From Dyadobacter frigoris (lineage in GTDB: Bacteria; Bacteroidota; Bacteroidia; Cytophagales; Spirosomataceae): a DNA stretch of 64,000 nt. The notes below the pieces were generated by a model. The model made no database searches, was not told where the DNA came from, and saw only the letters and a list, made by a program, of their open reading frames with translations. The translations under genes and the position numbers were made by a program. The stretch is from contig NZ_SZVO01000012.1 in NCBI RefSeq assembly GCF_005280585.1, positions 1-64,000 on the forward strand. Direction: 5' to 3'. Positions 48,087 to 56,472 of the stretch are shown here, in pieces; the first letter of the stretch is position 1, and each line of letters begins with the position of its first letter.

Positions 48087-48689
48087 TCAATTAAAATTTG
48101 TCAGGTAGCCTAAACTCCTGCCAAATATATTCTAATGTGGCATATTTATGGCACTTTTTTTAAATTTTTACTACAAAGTAATTTTCAAAATCAACAGGCT
48201 AAAAACGAAAAAAGTAAAAAGAGGATTTAATTTTCACAATGATTTGGTAATGCAAAAAATATAAATTTACTTTGTCTATATAATTACTAGACTAAAAGTT
48301 TTCCTGATTACCACCAGTCAGACAAAAGCTAAATAATTGTTTACATATGAAAACAAATTTTTTACTTTGTCATAAATCTCGGACTGCACATTTGTGGTTA
48401 ATTAATTTTTTGCTTATACCTCATTATTGTTGTAGTACTGTCGGGATCAAATCTGCGAACACAGAATTTGGTCACAGTTGTCGTCACTGATCTGCATATT
48501 CAAGCCATCAAAATTTTATTTTAAGAAATCTGTCCGCTTTGTTGTTGGGAGAGTTTGTTACGTATACATCTTATCGTGTATAATCGTTAAGCGCTATGCC
48601 GACTTTTTTGAACAGCATTATTATCGGTGGATTTCGAATATCCTGCAAAAACTCATTGCCGCAATAATTATATTAATTACCATCCAGAA
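48087..48689. other. Gap of about 600 bp
   Basis: It separates the divergent membrane protein and sulfatase genes. It is AT-rich, with a TTACGTATAC at about 48557. No ORF with convincing protein character. Confidence 0.45.
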
Positions 48690-50567
48690 ATGAAAACAAA
48701 AAGACAAAAACTTGCTGCAGCGTTACTTCTCGCTGCCACGGCTCTAATGCCGGCTTATGCCCAGAATATTACCCAACAGCAGCAACCCTTTAAAGGTGTA
48801 GTTGGTAAAACTTCCGCAGAATCCAAGGAAGTGTGGACCAATCCTGTGAAAGCGCCCGTCGGTGCCCCTAATGTCGTCTGGATTTTGCTGGATGACGTAG
48901 GTTTTGGTGCAAGCAGTACTTTTGGCGGTGTAATCAATACACCCACTTTTGATAGTCTGGCAAACAATGGGCTGCGTTATACCAATTTTCACACGGCGGC
49001 AATTTGTGCGCCGACACGTGCAGCACTTTTGACCGGTCGAAATCACCATTCGGTTCATGAAGGCGGTTTTTCACATACCTGGGCTTCGTTCGGTTATCCG
49101 GGCTGGGATGGCAGAATTCCTTCTGATAAGGGAACGATTGCTGAGATTCTGAGAGAATCCGGTTATAATACTTTTGCGGTTGGCAAGTACGGTCTTACGC
49201 CGGATCAGGACGCTACCGATGCGGGTCCTTTTGACCGCTGGCCTTCGGGAAAAGGATTTGATCACTTCTTTGGATTTTTAGGCTCACAAACCGACCAGTA
49301 CAAGCCTGATCTTGTGGAAGACAATGCTCATGTCAAACCTGATGGCCGTCACCTGAATGACCAGATTACCGACAAAGCCATCAGCTTCATCGGGAGACAG
49401 AAAAAAGCGGCTCCGGATAAACCTTTCTTTTTGTATTATTCTCCCGGTGCTACACACGCTCCGCATCAGGTAGCTGCTTCGTGGAGTGATCCTTACAAAG
49501 GAAAATTTGACGGCGGCTGGGATGTTTTCAGGGAACAGGTTTTTGCACGCCAAAAAAAGCAAGGTATCATTCCGGCCAATGCAGTTCTGCCTGAGCGCAA
49601 TCCGAATATCAAGGCCTGGAACAGTCTTTCTGCTGATGAAAGGAAATTATATGCCCGTTTTATGGAAGTGTATGCAGGTTATCTGACCTACACGGATCAT
49701 GAAGTTGGACGCGTGGTAAGTTATCTGAAAGAAATAAATCAGCTTGATAATACCTTAATCCTGATTGTAATTGGTGATAATGGTGCGAGCAAGGAAGGTG
49801 CCCTAAGCGGAGTAATCGCCAGATCATCTGTGGCTGCTGTTGCAGCGCCGCAGTCAGAAGCGGATCAACTGAAAAATAACCTGGCTCAGATTGATAAAAT
49901 TGGAACGCCGGAAGGAACCAACGCAAATTATCCGCTGGGTTGGGCGCAGGCTGCCAATACTCCTTTTAAATACTGGAAACAGGATGCGCAGTCAGAAGGT
50001 GGAACACGCAATCCTTTGATTGTATTTTATCCGAAAGGTATTAAAGACAAGGGAGGAATCCGGAATCAGTATGGTCATGTCATTGACCTTTTGCCGACAA
50101 CACTTGAATTTACAGGTATTAAAACACCTGAATTTATTCGCGGAATCCGTCAGGACAGTATTCAGGGAACGTCACTGGTTTATTCATTTAACGATGCTAA
50201 AATTGCTTCGCGACATAGGGTGCAATACTATTATATTTTCGGTTCCCGTTCTATTTATAAGGATGGTTGGAAAGCCGGATTTGCTTTTCAGCCTGCGTCA
50301 GGTTCGACAGGAACGTTTGCGAGTACGATCAGCGTACCTAATCCTGCAAATAACGACTGGCAGCTTTACAATTTGAATGAAGATTTTAACGAGAGAATAG
50401 ATCTCGCCAAAACAAATCCTAAAAAGCTGGAAGAGCTAAAAGCACTGTTTGAAGAGCAGGCCAAAAAATACAATATCTATCCTTATATTACCTGGGACGA
50501 TGTCTTGAAAGGCCGCCTCTCGCAAAGGCCAGCAGAGCAGCCTGAAAAATCGGAAGCTGAAAAATAG
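48690..50567 (+). CDS. Sulfatase (arylsulfatase-type), exported
   Basis: The 625-residue enzyme has a signal peptide (KLAAALLLAATALMPAYAQ). The sulfatase core opens with VVWILLDDVGFG (metal Asp pair) and has the formylglycine motif CAPTR (Cys106, to be oxidised), then GKYGLTP and VIGDNGASKEG. It removes sulfate from an aryl or sugar ester in the periplasm. No formylglycine-generating enzyme gene is visible in the window. The ATG at 48690 is chosen as it begins the signal peptide. Confidence 0.9.
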   Translation: MKTKRQKLAAALLLAATALMPAYAQNITQQQQPFKGVVGKTSAESKEVWTNPVKAPVGAPNVVWILLDDVGFGASSTFGGVINTPTFDSLANNGLRYTNFHTAAICAPTRAALLTGRNHHSVHEGGFSHTWASFGYPGWDGRIPSDKGTIAEILRESGYNTFAVGKYGLTPDQDATDAGPFDRWPSGKGFDHFFGFLGSQTDQYKPDLVEDNAHVKPDGRHLNDQITDKAISFIGRQKKAAPDKPFFLYYSPGATHAPHQVAASWSDPYKGKFDGGWDVFREQVFARQKKQGIIPANAVLPERNPNIKAWNSLSADERKLYARFMEVYAGYLTYTDHEVGRVVSYLKEINQLDNTLILIVIGDNGASKEGALSGVIARSSVAAVAAPQSEADQLKNNLAQIDKIGTPEGTNANYPLGWAQAANTPFKYWKQDAQSEGGTRNPLIVFYPKGIKDKGGIRNQYGHVIDLLPTTLEFTGIKTPEFIRGIRQDSIQGTSLVYSFNDAKIASRHRVQYYYIFGSRSIYKDGWKAGFAFQPASGSTGTFASTISVPNPANNDWQLYNLNEDFNERIDLAKTNPKKLEELKALFEEQAKKYNIYPYITWDDVLKGRLSQRPAEQPEKSEAEK

Positions 50568-50588
50568 CTGAAAGATATTCCATAATCA

Positions 50589-50650
50589 TTTCACCCGTAC
50601 AAATGCCAGTTAAGCAAGTCTTATGCAGGCAATTGTACGGGTGAAATTTT
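50589..50650. terminator. Bidirectional terminator between sulfatase and lipoprotein genes
   Basis: A perfect 14-bp stem (50589-50602 with 50633-50646) with an inner TGCC/GGCA pairing is followed by TTTTA. It lies between convergent genes. Confidence 0.75.
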
Positions 50651-50657
50651 ATAAATC

Positions 50658-51146
50658 CTACTTTTTGTAAGCAACATCAAATTTAACCTGCGTTCCATCC
50701 GGAAGTTTTGGAACAATTGCAAAATATTCCACGTGTTGTCTGGTGGTGAAAACTCCCTTGGTACGGATCACTTCAACATGATATGTTACCTTCCCGGCAC
50801 CGCAATCGCTTGTTATCAACTGGCTCACCACATGTGCGGCCGAATCTGTAAAATAACTACCTGCCAAAAGCATTTTTGAACCAAAATCGATGTCCTGGTT
50901 ACGATTGGCAATATATCTTTCGTATTGCTGCTGAGAAGTGATGACCAGATTGACCACTGAATTGGTATCCAAAACCGCTGCTGATAAACCCGAAGCAGGA
51001 TTTAAATCCTGATAACTTAGAACGCCTTCGGTGCAGGCAACCACGGTGGGCTCGTCTGATTTACAGCTGTAAAATGTACTTCCGGCGATACCGAAAACTA
51101 AAAAACTGAATAGAGAAATACTTAAAGTCTTAAACTTTCTGCTCAT
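50658..51146 (-). CDS. Lipoprotein of unknown function
   Basis: The 162-residue protein has a signal peptide with lipobox TFYSC. The mature part carries SYQDLNPASGLSAAVLDTNSVVNLVI. No family is recognised. The ATG at 51146 is preferred to the upstream start at 51278 because it begins the signal peptide. It sits beside the IS1595 element. Confidence 0.65.
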   Translation of the reverse strand: MSRKFKTLSISLFSFLVFGIAGSTFYSCKSDEPTVVACTEGVLSYQDLNPASGLSAAVLDTNSVVNLVITSQQQYERYIANRNQDIDFGSKMLLAGSYFTDSAAHVVSQLITSDCGAGKVTYHVEVIRTKGVFTTRQHVEYFAIVPKLPDGTQVKFDVAYKK

Positions 51147-51330
51147 AAAAACGGACTGATACTGAAAAATGCAATTAAGTTTTATGGTGTCAAATGTATT
51201 ATACCACCGCTCCAAAAGTAATATAGCAAGGGAAATATACTTGAAACGCTTTGTAAAGATAATAACGCAAAAAGTCATAATCCGAGCGCGTACGAAAAGA
51301 AAATTTTTATATGCCGGTGATTTTTATAAT

Positions 51331-51338
51331 TAAATTTA
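51331..51338. repeat. Target-site duplication, left copy
   Basis: TAAATTTA is repeated at 52347-52354, bracketing the IS element. It is itself palindromic. Confidence 0.75.
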
Positions 51339-52346
51339 TAGGATTATGTATTTAGTTCACATTTAATCATTTTGTAACTGATGGGTTTTGCTAGGGTCAT
51401 TTTTGTAATAAGCTTATCAAAAATTGAACTCAGAAACCCTCTTCTGTTAAACCGGAAATGATATTCATCCAAATATTGTTGTAAGCGGTGTGTTTCACAT
51501 TGGTGATGTACACCCCTTAACCAACCCTTGATATTCATAATATGAATATGCAGCATTGGAAATCCTGCTCCCTTATCGCTTTTTTCTTTGGTTATGTTCC
51601 AGTCCTTGCCTAGCGGCCAGTATCCACGCCATCCGTCTGTTTTTACCGATGCCTGCGGGGCAATATGCTCATCAAATATTTTCTTGAGGCTGTCTGCCGA
51701 AGCATCATCTATTACCCGGCAATAAGCCCTGCCAATGGTTATTTTATCATTTTTATCCTTTACTTTCTCGATGGCCAAAACAACCAGATCCTTGCTCCCA
51801 TGACTTCTACCCGGCTGGCCGGCTGAAAATCCGCCCACCAGGAACTCATCCACTTCTACGTCGCCTGATAAAGCGTGCTTGCCGCTACTTTTCATCGCTT
51901 CCTGTATTTTCGCTTTCCAAAGCCAGGCACTCCGCTGCTGGCAGCCAAATTCTTTGGCAAGTTCACAGCTGGACATTCCTTTTTTTCGCACAGAAATACG
52001 AAACGCAATCTCAAATGCCTTCAGCAAGCCCAGTTTACACTTATGGAACAATGTTCCGGCTGTTGCCGATGCGTCATAGCCGCATTTTTTGCAGCGCAGG
52101 TAATGCCATTTTCTGCCTTTTCCATATTGACCATGCTGGCATTTCGAGCAAGAGTATCCGTCAGCCAACTTCTTATCTAAAATATAACGCAGGCAATCAT
52201 CCTCCGTTGTAAATTTTCCCCTAAATTCATTAATACTTATCCCGCTAAACATATGCATCTATTTAACTTAAATATACTAAATAACTAGCTGATTTGCAAT
52301 AGTTTATCTGTAAAATAAGTCAGTGCGAACTAAATACATAATCCTA
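51339..52346. mobile_element. Insertion sequence, IS1595 type (1008 bp, complete)
   Basis: The element carries perfect 20-bp terminal inverted repeats (TAGGATTATGTATTTAGTTC at the left, its reverse complement at the right) and an 8-bp target duplication on each side, as expected of the IS1595 group. One intact transposase lies inside on the minus strand. The insertion probably landed in the promoter region of the flanking genes. Good state of ends and ORF suggests recent activity. Confidence 0.9.
51344..52258 (-). CDS. IS1595-family transposase
   Basis: The 304-residue protein has the N-terminal zinc ribbon (CSKC and CKKC) and the ISXO2-type DDE domain: VEVDEFLVGG, a central KTDGWRGYWPL and a final Glu-type region LQQYLDEYHFRFNRR. 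The stop codon lies within the left terminal repeat. Start ATG at 52258 or 52252. The ORF is uninterrupted. Confidence 0.92.
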   Translation of the reverse strand: MHMFSGISINEFRGKFTTEDDCLRYILDKKLADGYSCSKCQHGQYGKGRKWHYLRCKKCGYDASATAGTLFHKCKLGLLKAFEIAFRISVRKKGMSSCELAKEFGCQQRSAWLWKAKIQEAMKSSGKHALSGDVEVDEFLVGGFSAGQPGRSHGSKDLVVLAIEKVKDKNDKITIGRAYCRVIDDASADSLKKIFDEHIAPQASVKTDGWRGYWPLGKDWNITKEKSDKGAGFPMLHIHIMNIKGWLRGVHHQCETHRLQQYLDEYHFRFNRRGFLSSIFDKLITKMTLAKPISYKMIKCELNT

Positions 52347-52354
52347 TAAATTTA
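52347..52354. repeat. Target-site duplication, right copy
   Basis: Second copy of TAAATTTA flanking the IS1595 element. Confidence 0.75.
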
Positions 52355-52426
52355 TATTAATTGCCCGCCTGACTTGCTGTGAATTCAGGGTTTCATCGTA
52401 GTTTTAGCACACTTGAACGATCGCTG

Positions 52427-53020
52427 ATGAAAACCTTTGCCGGTATCTTCTGTGTTATACTGCTCGCCCTGCACATGTTAGGGCTTTCGCTCGCTGTGTT
52501 GTGTCTGGATTTTAATTATCAAACAGCTGAATCTGAGGTTAAGCGAAACGATAAATTTATTGTAAAAACCTTCGTTTCAACGGCTCAAAGTGAATCAGGT
52601 TTACAAGATTCCGGTGGGGTAGATGGGCTTTATCGTATTGATGATCAGCTCTATAACATAATCAATCGGGTGCATCAGCATGATACATTATTTGTCACAT
52701 TCCAAAATAATGAATCTGCCTGGCAGCACTTTACGGTTTTGTCAGAAATAATGCAGGAAGTTTATTCAGCTAATAAAACGTCTCATCCGGTAAGTCTTGC
52801 CATCAGGTTGCTGACTGATTTTTCCAAAGTTTATTTATCCACAAATGCCTTTACGTTGAATAATCACATGTGTATTATTCAATGGTTGAAACCTATACTT
52901 TTTGACGATCTTCAACACAGTTTAAAACAAGAAGTTTTACTGCCCGATTCGCCGCCTCCCGAAAATAGTTTAGTTACATGTTCTGAAGGTTTTAATGCTA
53001 AAATCTTTTTTGGCTCATAA
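52427..53020 (+). CDS. Membrane-anchored protein of unknown function
   Basis: The 197-residue protein has one N-terminal membrane helix (FAGIFCVILLALHMLGLSLAVL) and a mostly soluble remainder rich in Asn and Ser. No family is recognised. The IS1595 element lies 73 bp upstream, so the natural promoter may be broken or supplied by the IS. Confidence 0.55.
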   Translation: MKTFAGIFCVILLALHMLGLSLAVLCLDFNYQTAESEVKRNDKFIVKTFVSTAQSESGLQDSGGVDGLYRIDDQLYNIINRVHQHDTLFVTFQNNESAWQHFTVLSEIMQEVYSANKTSHPVSLAIRLLTDFSKVYLSTNAFTLNNHMCIIQWLKPILFDDLQHSLKQEVLLPDSPPPENSLVTCSEGFNAKIFFGS

Positions 53021-53192
53021 TTTCTTTCCAGATCATCTTAAATAGTATTTGATAGATGGCACAGAAATTCTTGCACAGCATTTCGCTGGAAAGAGGCTGT
53101 GACCCTTTGTCCTGTTTTTTAATAAGATTTTAAACACAGCGAACGATAATCATCTGTAAGCCAGAGATTAATTCGTCATAAAATATTCAGAT

Positions 53193-54254
53193 ATGACAGC
53201 TATATCAACAGAACCAATAGGAAGTATTCCACGGCCGGCTTATTTGCAGGAAGCGATGCAGGCATTTCAGAAAAGTGAGATCAAGGAGAATGAATTGTCA
53301 GATCTTTTTGCCCGTGCAACCCGTGAAACAATCCTTCAACTGGAAGCTACCGGTTCTCCCGTGTTATCGGATGGAGAGCAATCCAAGCCAAGTTTTGCAA
53401 CGTATGCTGTGGCAGGATCTTCAAATCTGGCTCCGGGCGGTGTTATAATTCCTTTCGCTGACGGCCACACAAGACAGCTGCCAAAATTAGTTTCGGGTCC
53501 ATTCAGATATCAGCATTTCGCGTCGGAATATCTCAAAGAGGCCAGGAATTACACATCTTTGCCTGTAAAACAAGCGGTAATTTCTGCGTCAGCGATGAGT
53601 TTGCTATATCCGTCTGAGGGTATTGAAGGATATTCACAGCAGCAATTTATCAGTGATTTACTCGATCAGGCAGAAGCAGATATTCGCAGGTGTCTGGATG
53701 CAGGTGCCTACAATGTTCAAATTGATTTTACAGAAGCGCGGCTTGCTTTAAAACTGGATCCAAGTAAAGGTTTGCTTTCCCAGTTTATTGATCTGAACAA
53801 TCAGGTGCTTGACAGATTTACGCCGGAGCAACAAAGCAGAATCGGTGTACATACTTGTCCGGGCGGTGATCATGATTCAACGCATAGCGCAGATATTCCT
53901 TATTCTGAGTTATTACCGCTTTTCTTCAAGCTTCATGCAGGAAATTTTTACCTGGAATATGCCGGTGAAAAAGATAAAATATCGGTATTGGAGTCGATCC
54001 GGGAAAACATTAATCCGAATCAAAAGATATTTCTTGGCGTAATTGATGTATTGAATCCAAGGATTGAAACGCCGGAAGAGGTGCGTGATCTGCTTATTCA
54101 GGCCTCAGAGTATATTCCGGTTGCACAACTGGGTTCGACTGACGACTGCGGATTTTCTCCTTTTGCAGATGATATTTCTACGGCCCGTGAAATCGCTTTT
54201 GAAAAAATAAAAGTGAGGGTGCAGGGAACAAAACTGGCCGGGGCAAAAATATAA
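53193..54254 (+). CDS. MetE-like cobalamin-independent methionine synthase-type methyltransferase
   Basis: The 353-residue protein corresponds to the C-terminal catalytic barrel of MetE. Probable Zn ligands are H220 and C222 (VHTCPGGD), E255 (YLEYAG) and C319 (DDCGFSPF). It lacks the N-terminal half of full-length MetE. Related short proteins act on methylated thiols or other corrinoid-free substrates; direct homocysteine methylation is not shown. It may work with a separate methyl donor. Confidence 0.82.
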   Translation: MTAISTEPIGSIPRPAYLQEAMQAFQKSEIKENELSDLFARATRETILQLEATGSPVLSDGEQSKPSFATYAVAGSSNLAPGGVIIPFADGHTRQLPKLVSGPFRYQHFASEYLKEARNYTSLPVKQAVISASAMSLLYPSEGIEGYSQQQFISDLLDQAEADIRRCLDAGAYNVQIDFTEARLALKLDPSKGLLSQFIDLNNQVLDRFTPEQQSRIGVHTCPGGDHDSTHSADIPYSELLPLFFKLHAGNFYLEYAGEKDKISVLESIRENINPNQKIFLGVIDVLNPRIETPEEVRDLLIQASEYIPVAQLGSTDDCGFSPFADDISTAREIAFEKIKVRVQGTKLAGAKI

Positions 54255-54617
54255 TAATTAGAATCCTAATACAAAATGAACGCCGCACAAGAAGCCAATA
54301 GGGGACTTGTGCGGCGTATTTTTGTAAGGTATTTCTTTTCATGGGTTTTTGAGTTAAGAATATAAAATTGGAGAATGCTCAGTCAATAAAACTATAACTT
54401 TAAATTATCAAGGGTGATTAGCGTTTGATATTCGCATGAAACACGGGTGCATCAGGGGCAATTTCCACTTATCAAATCTTCCGTCCTTACATCATTTAGT
54501 AAGTCAAAGCCATGGCAAAACATTTGAAAAAATAATTACATTAGATTCATACAACCAACTTGCGTTTCTGTTTCTATGAAAATAAATAATTCATGCGTCG
54601 TTAAAAACTCATATTAA
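54255..54617. other. Gap of about 360 bp with one terminator
   Basis: The terminator at 54281 ends the methyltransferase gene. The remainder is AT-rich with no ORF and precedes the serine hydrolase gene. Confidence 0.5.
54281..54323 (+). terminator. Terminator of the methyltransferase gene
   Basis: Perfect 11-bp GC-rich stem (CGCCGCACAAG with CTTGTGCGGCG) followed by TATTTTT. Confidence 0.85.
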
Positions 54618-56351
54618 ATGAAATTTTTCTATCACTCACTTCTGCTGATACTTATTTTGATTCAGCAAAATACCGATGTTAAAGCGCAGTCGCCAAAAAT
54701 TAACGCCAGGGTCGATTCTCTCTTTGCAGAATGGAATAAGCCTGGAAAACCGGGCGCCGCTGTTGGTGTTGTTCATCAGGGGAAACTGGTTTATGCCAAA
54801 GGTTTTGGTGAATCGGATCTGGAAACGGGCGCTCGCAACGGGCCGGAAACCATTTTTCACATCGCTTCTGTTTCTAAGGAATTCACGGCGTACGCCATTG
54901 TTCTTTTGTCTCAGGAAGGCAAACTTTCATTGGATGACGATATCAGAAAGTACTTGCCGGAGGTGCCGGATTTTGGAAAAACCATCACCATTCGTCACCT
55001 GATTCATCATACAAGCGGATTGCGTGATCAGTGGAATTTATTGGCCATGGCTGGCTGGCAACTTGATGATGTCATTACAAAAGAGCATGTTTTTAATCTG
55101 GTCAAAAGACAAAAAGAATTGAATTTTGAGCCTGGTTCTGCTTATTCGTACTGCAATACTGGCTATACTCTTTTGGCCGAAATTGTTGGCCGGATTTCAA
55201 AGCAACCCTTTTCGGCATATATGCAGGAGCATATATTTAAGCCATTGGGCATGAAAAATACGTTATTTTATGATGATTATGAGCGCATTGTAAAAGGAAG
55301 AGCTTATTCGTTCCACAAATCTGATAAAGTCCCGGAAGGTTATAAAAAAAGTGTTCTGAGTTATTCCAATGTCGGAGCGACCAGCTTATTTACGACCGTT
55401 ACAGACCTTTCGCATTGGATTGATAATTTCAGCTCTCACAAAGTTGGTAATGCGGCAACCATGACGCAAATGCTGGAAAGAGGCAGGCTGACCAAAGGAG
55501 ATACGCTTCCATATGCTTTTGCGCTGATCCACGGCAAATTAAAAGGATTGTCTTATTACGGACATAATGGAGCAGACGCCGGATTCAGGTCTTTTCTTTC
55601 TTATTTTCCAAAAGAAGATTATGGTTTTATTGTGCTGAGCAACCAGGCTGAGTTTGATCCGCAGAAAAAGGGTTTTGAAGTAGCCAATCTTTATTTAGCT
55701 TCCCAATTTAAAGAAGATAAAACGGTGAAAGTGCCGGATACTTCTGCACCAATTACCGGTTATAAATTTGATTCAACACTTTTCAAAAAATACGAAGGAT
55801 CGTACGAACTCGCCGAAGCACCTGGTTTTGTTCTGAGATTCTGGCGTAACGGAGCTCGTTACATGACGCAGGCGACAGGACAAGGAGAAAATGAAATATT
55901 TCCGTCATCGGATTCAACTTTTTTCCTGAAAGTTGTTGAAGCATCTGTGGTTTTTCACAAATCAAAGGAAGAAAAGGTTAGCAAAATTACGCTCAGACAA
56001 AATGGAGAACATGCGGGAAATCGTGTTAAGCCTGCTGTGATTCAGAGTATGAAGAAGGAGGAATTGGTTGGGAAATATTACAGTACTGAGCTTGAAACCT
56101 TTTATTCCATAACACTGACAGATGATACTTTGAAACTCGTTCATGTTCATCACGGAGAGGTTGTTTTAAAAACTATTAGTAAAGATCGCTTCGCTGCGCC
56201 CTGGTGGTTTGTGCAAAATGTAGATATTGCCAGAGATGAATCAGGCAAAGTTTCGGGTTTGCGAATGTCTAATGGAAGAGTTATGAATTTATGGTTTAAG
56301 CGTTTAAATGAAGATTTTGCGGCAGGTGAACCTACACCAATTAAAAAATAG
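54618..56351 (+). CDS. Serine hydrolase (class C beta-lactamase fold), exported
   Basis: The 577-residue protein has a signal peptide (YHSLLLILILIQQNTDVKAQ). The nucleophile motif is SVSK, the second motif is Y-C-N (SYCNTGY), and the third is G-H-N-G. This is a complete set, unlike the hydrolase at 2516. The C-terminal 200 residues form an extra domain. Likely an esterase or D-peptidase; substrate unknown. Confidence 0.85.
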   Translation: MKFFYHSLLLILILIQQNTDVKAQSPKINARVDSLFAEWNKPGKPGAAVGVVHQGKLVYAKGFGESDLETGARNGPETIFHIASVSKEFTAYAIVLLSQEGKLSLDDDIRKYLPEVPDFGKTITIRHLIHHTSGLRDQWNLLAMAGWQLDDVITKEHVFNLVKRQKELNFEPGSAYSYCNTGYTLLAEIVGRISKQPFSAYMQEHIFKPLGMKNTLFYDDYERIVKGRAYSFHKSDKVPEGYKKSVLSYSNVGATSLFTTVTDLSHWIDNFSSHKVGNAATMTQMLERGRLTKGDTLPYAFALIHGKLKGLSYYGHNGADAGFRSFLSYFPKEDYGFIVLSNQAEFDPQKKGFEVANLYLASQFKEDKTVKVPDTSAPITGYKFDSTLFKKYEGSYELAEAPGFVLRFWRNGARYMTQATGQGENEIFPSSDSTFFLKVVEASVVFHKSKEEKVSKITLRQNGEHAGNRVKPAVIQSMKKEELVGKYYSTELETFYSITLTDDTLKLVHVHHGEVVLKTISKDRFAAPWWFVQNVDIARDESGKVSGLRMSNGRVMNLWFKRLNEDFAAGEPTPIKK

Positions 56352-56376
56352 ATTCGGATTTATGGTTTAAATTTAA

Positions 56377-56415
56377 GAAGGCGGACTTTTGCCAGATCAG
56401 CAAAAGTCCGCCTTC
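56377..56415. terminator. Bidirectional terminator between convergent genes
   Basis: A perfect 16-bp stem (56377-56392 with 56400-56415) with a 7-nt loop separates the serine hydrolase and TonB receptor genes. Confidence 0.85.
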
Positions 56416-56472
56416 CTAATTTTACTATTCTGGTTTTTACCAGTTTTTGAAAATCAGATAATGTTGGTTTTA

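Noticed and set aside
48478-48693. Plus-strand ORF of 71 codons before the sulfatase
   Set aside because: The composition is Lys/Ile/Phe-rich and not protein-like, and it overlaps the sulfatase start. Treated as non-coding.
53021-53192. SAM riboswitch before the MetE-like gene
   Set aside because: Only a weak CACAGC/GCTGTG pairing is visible; no conserved riboswitch core could be recognised.
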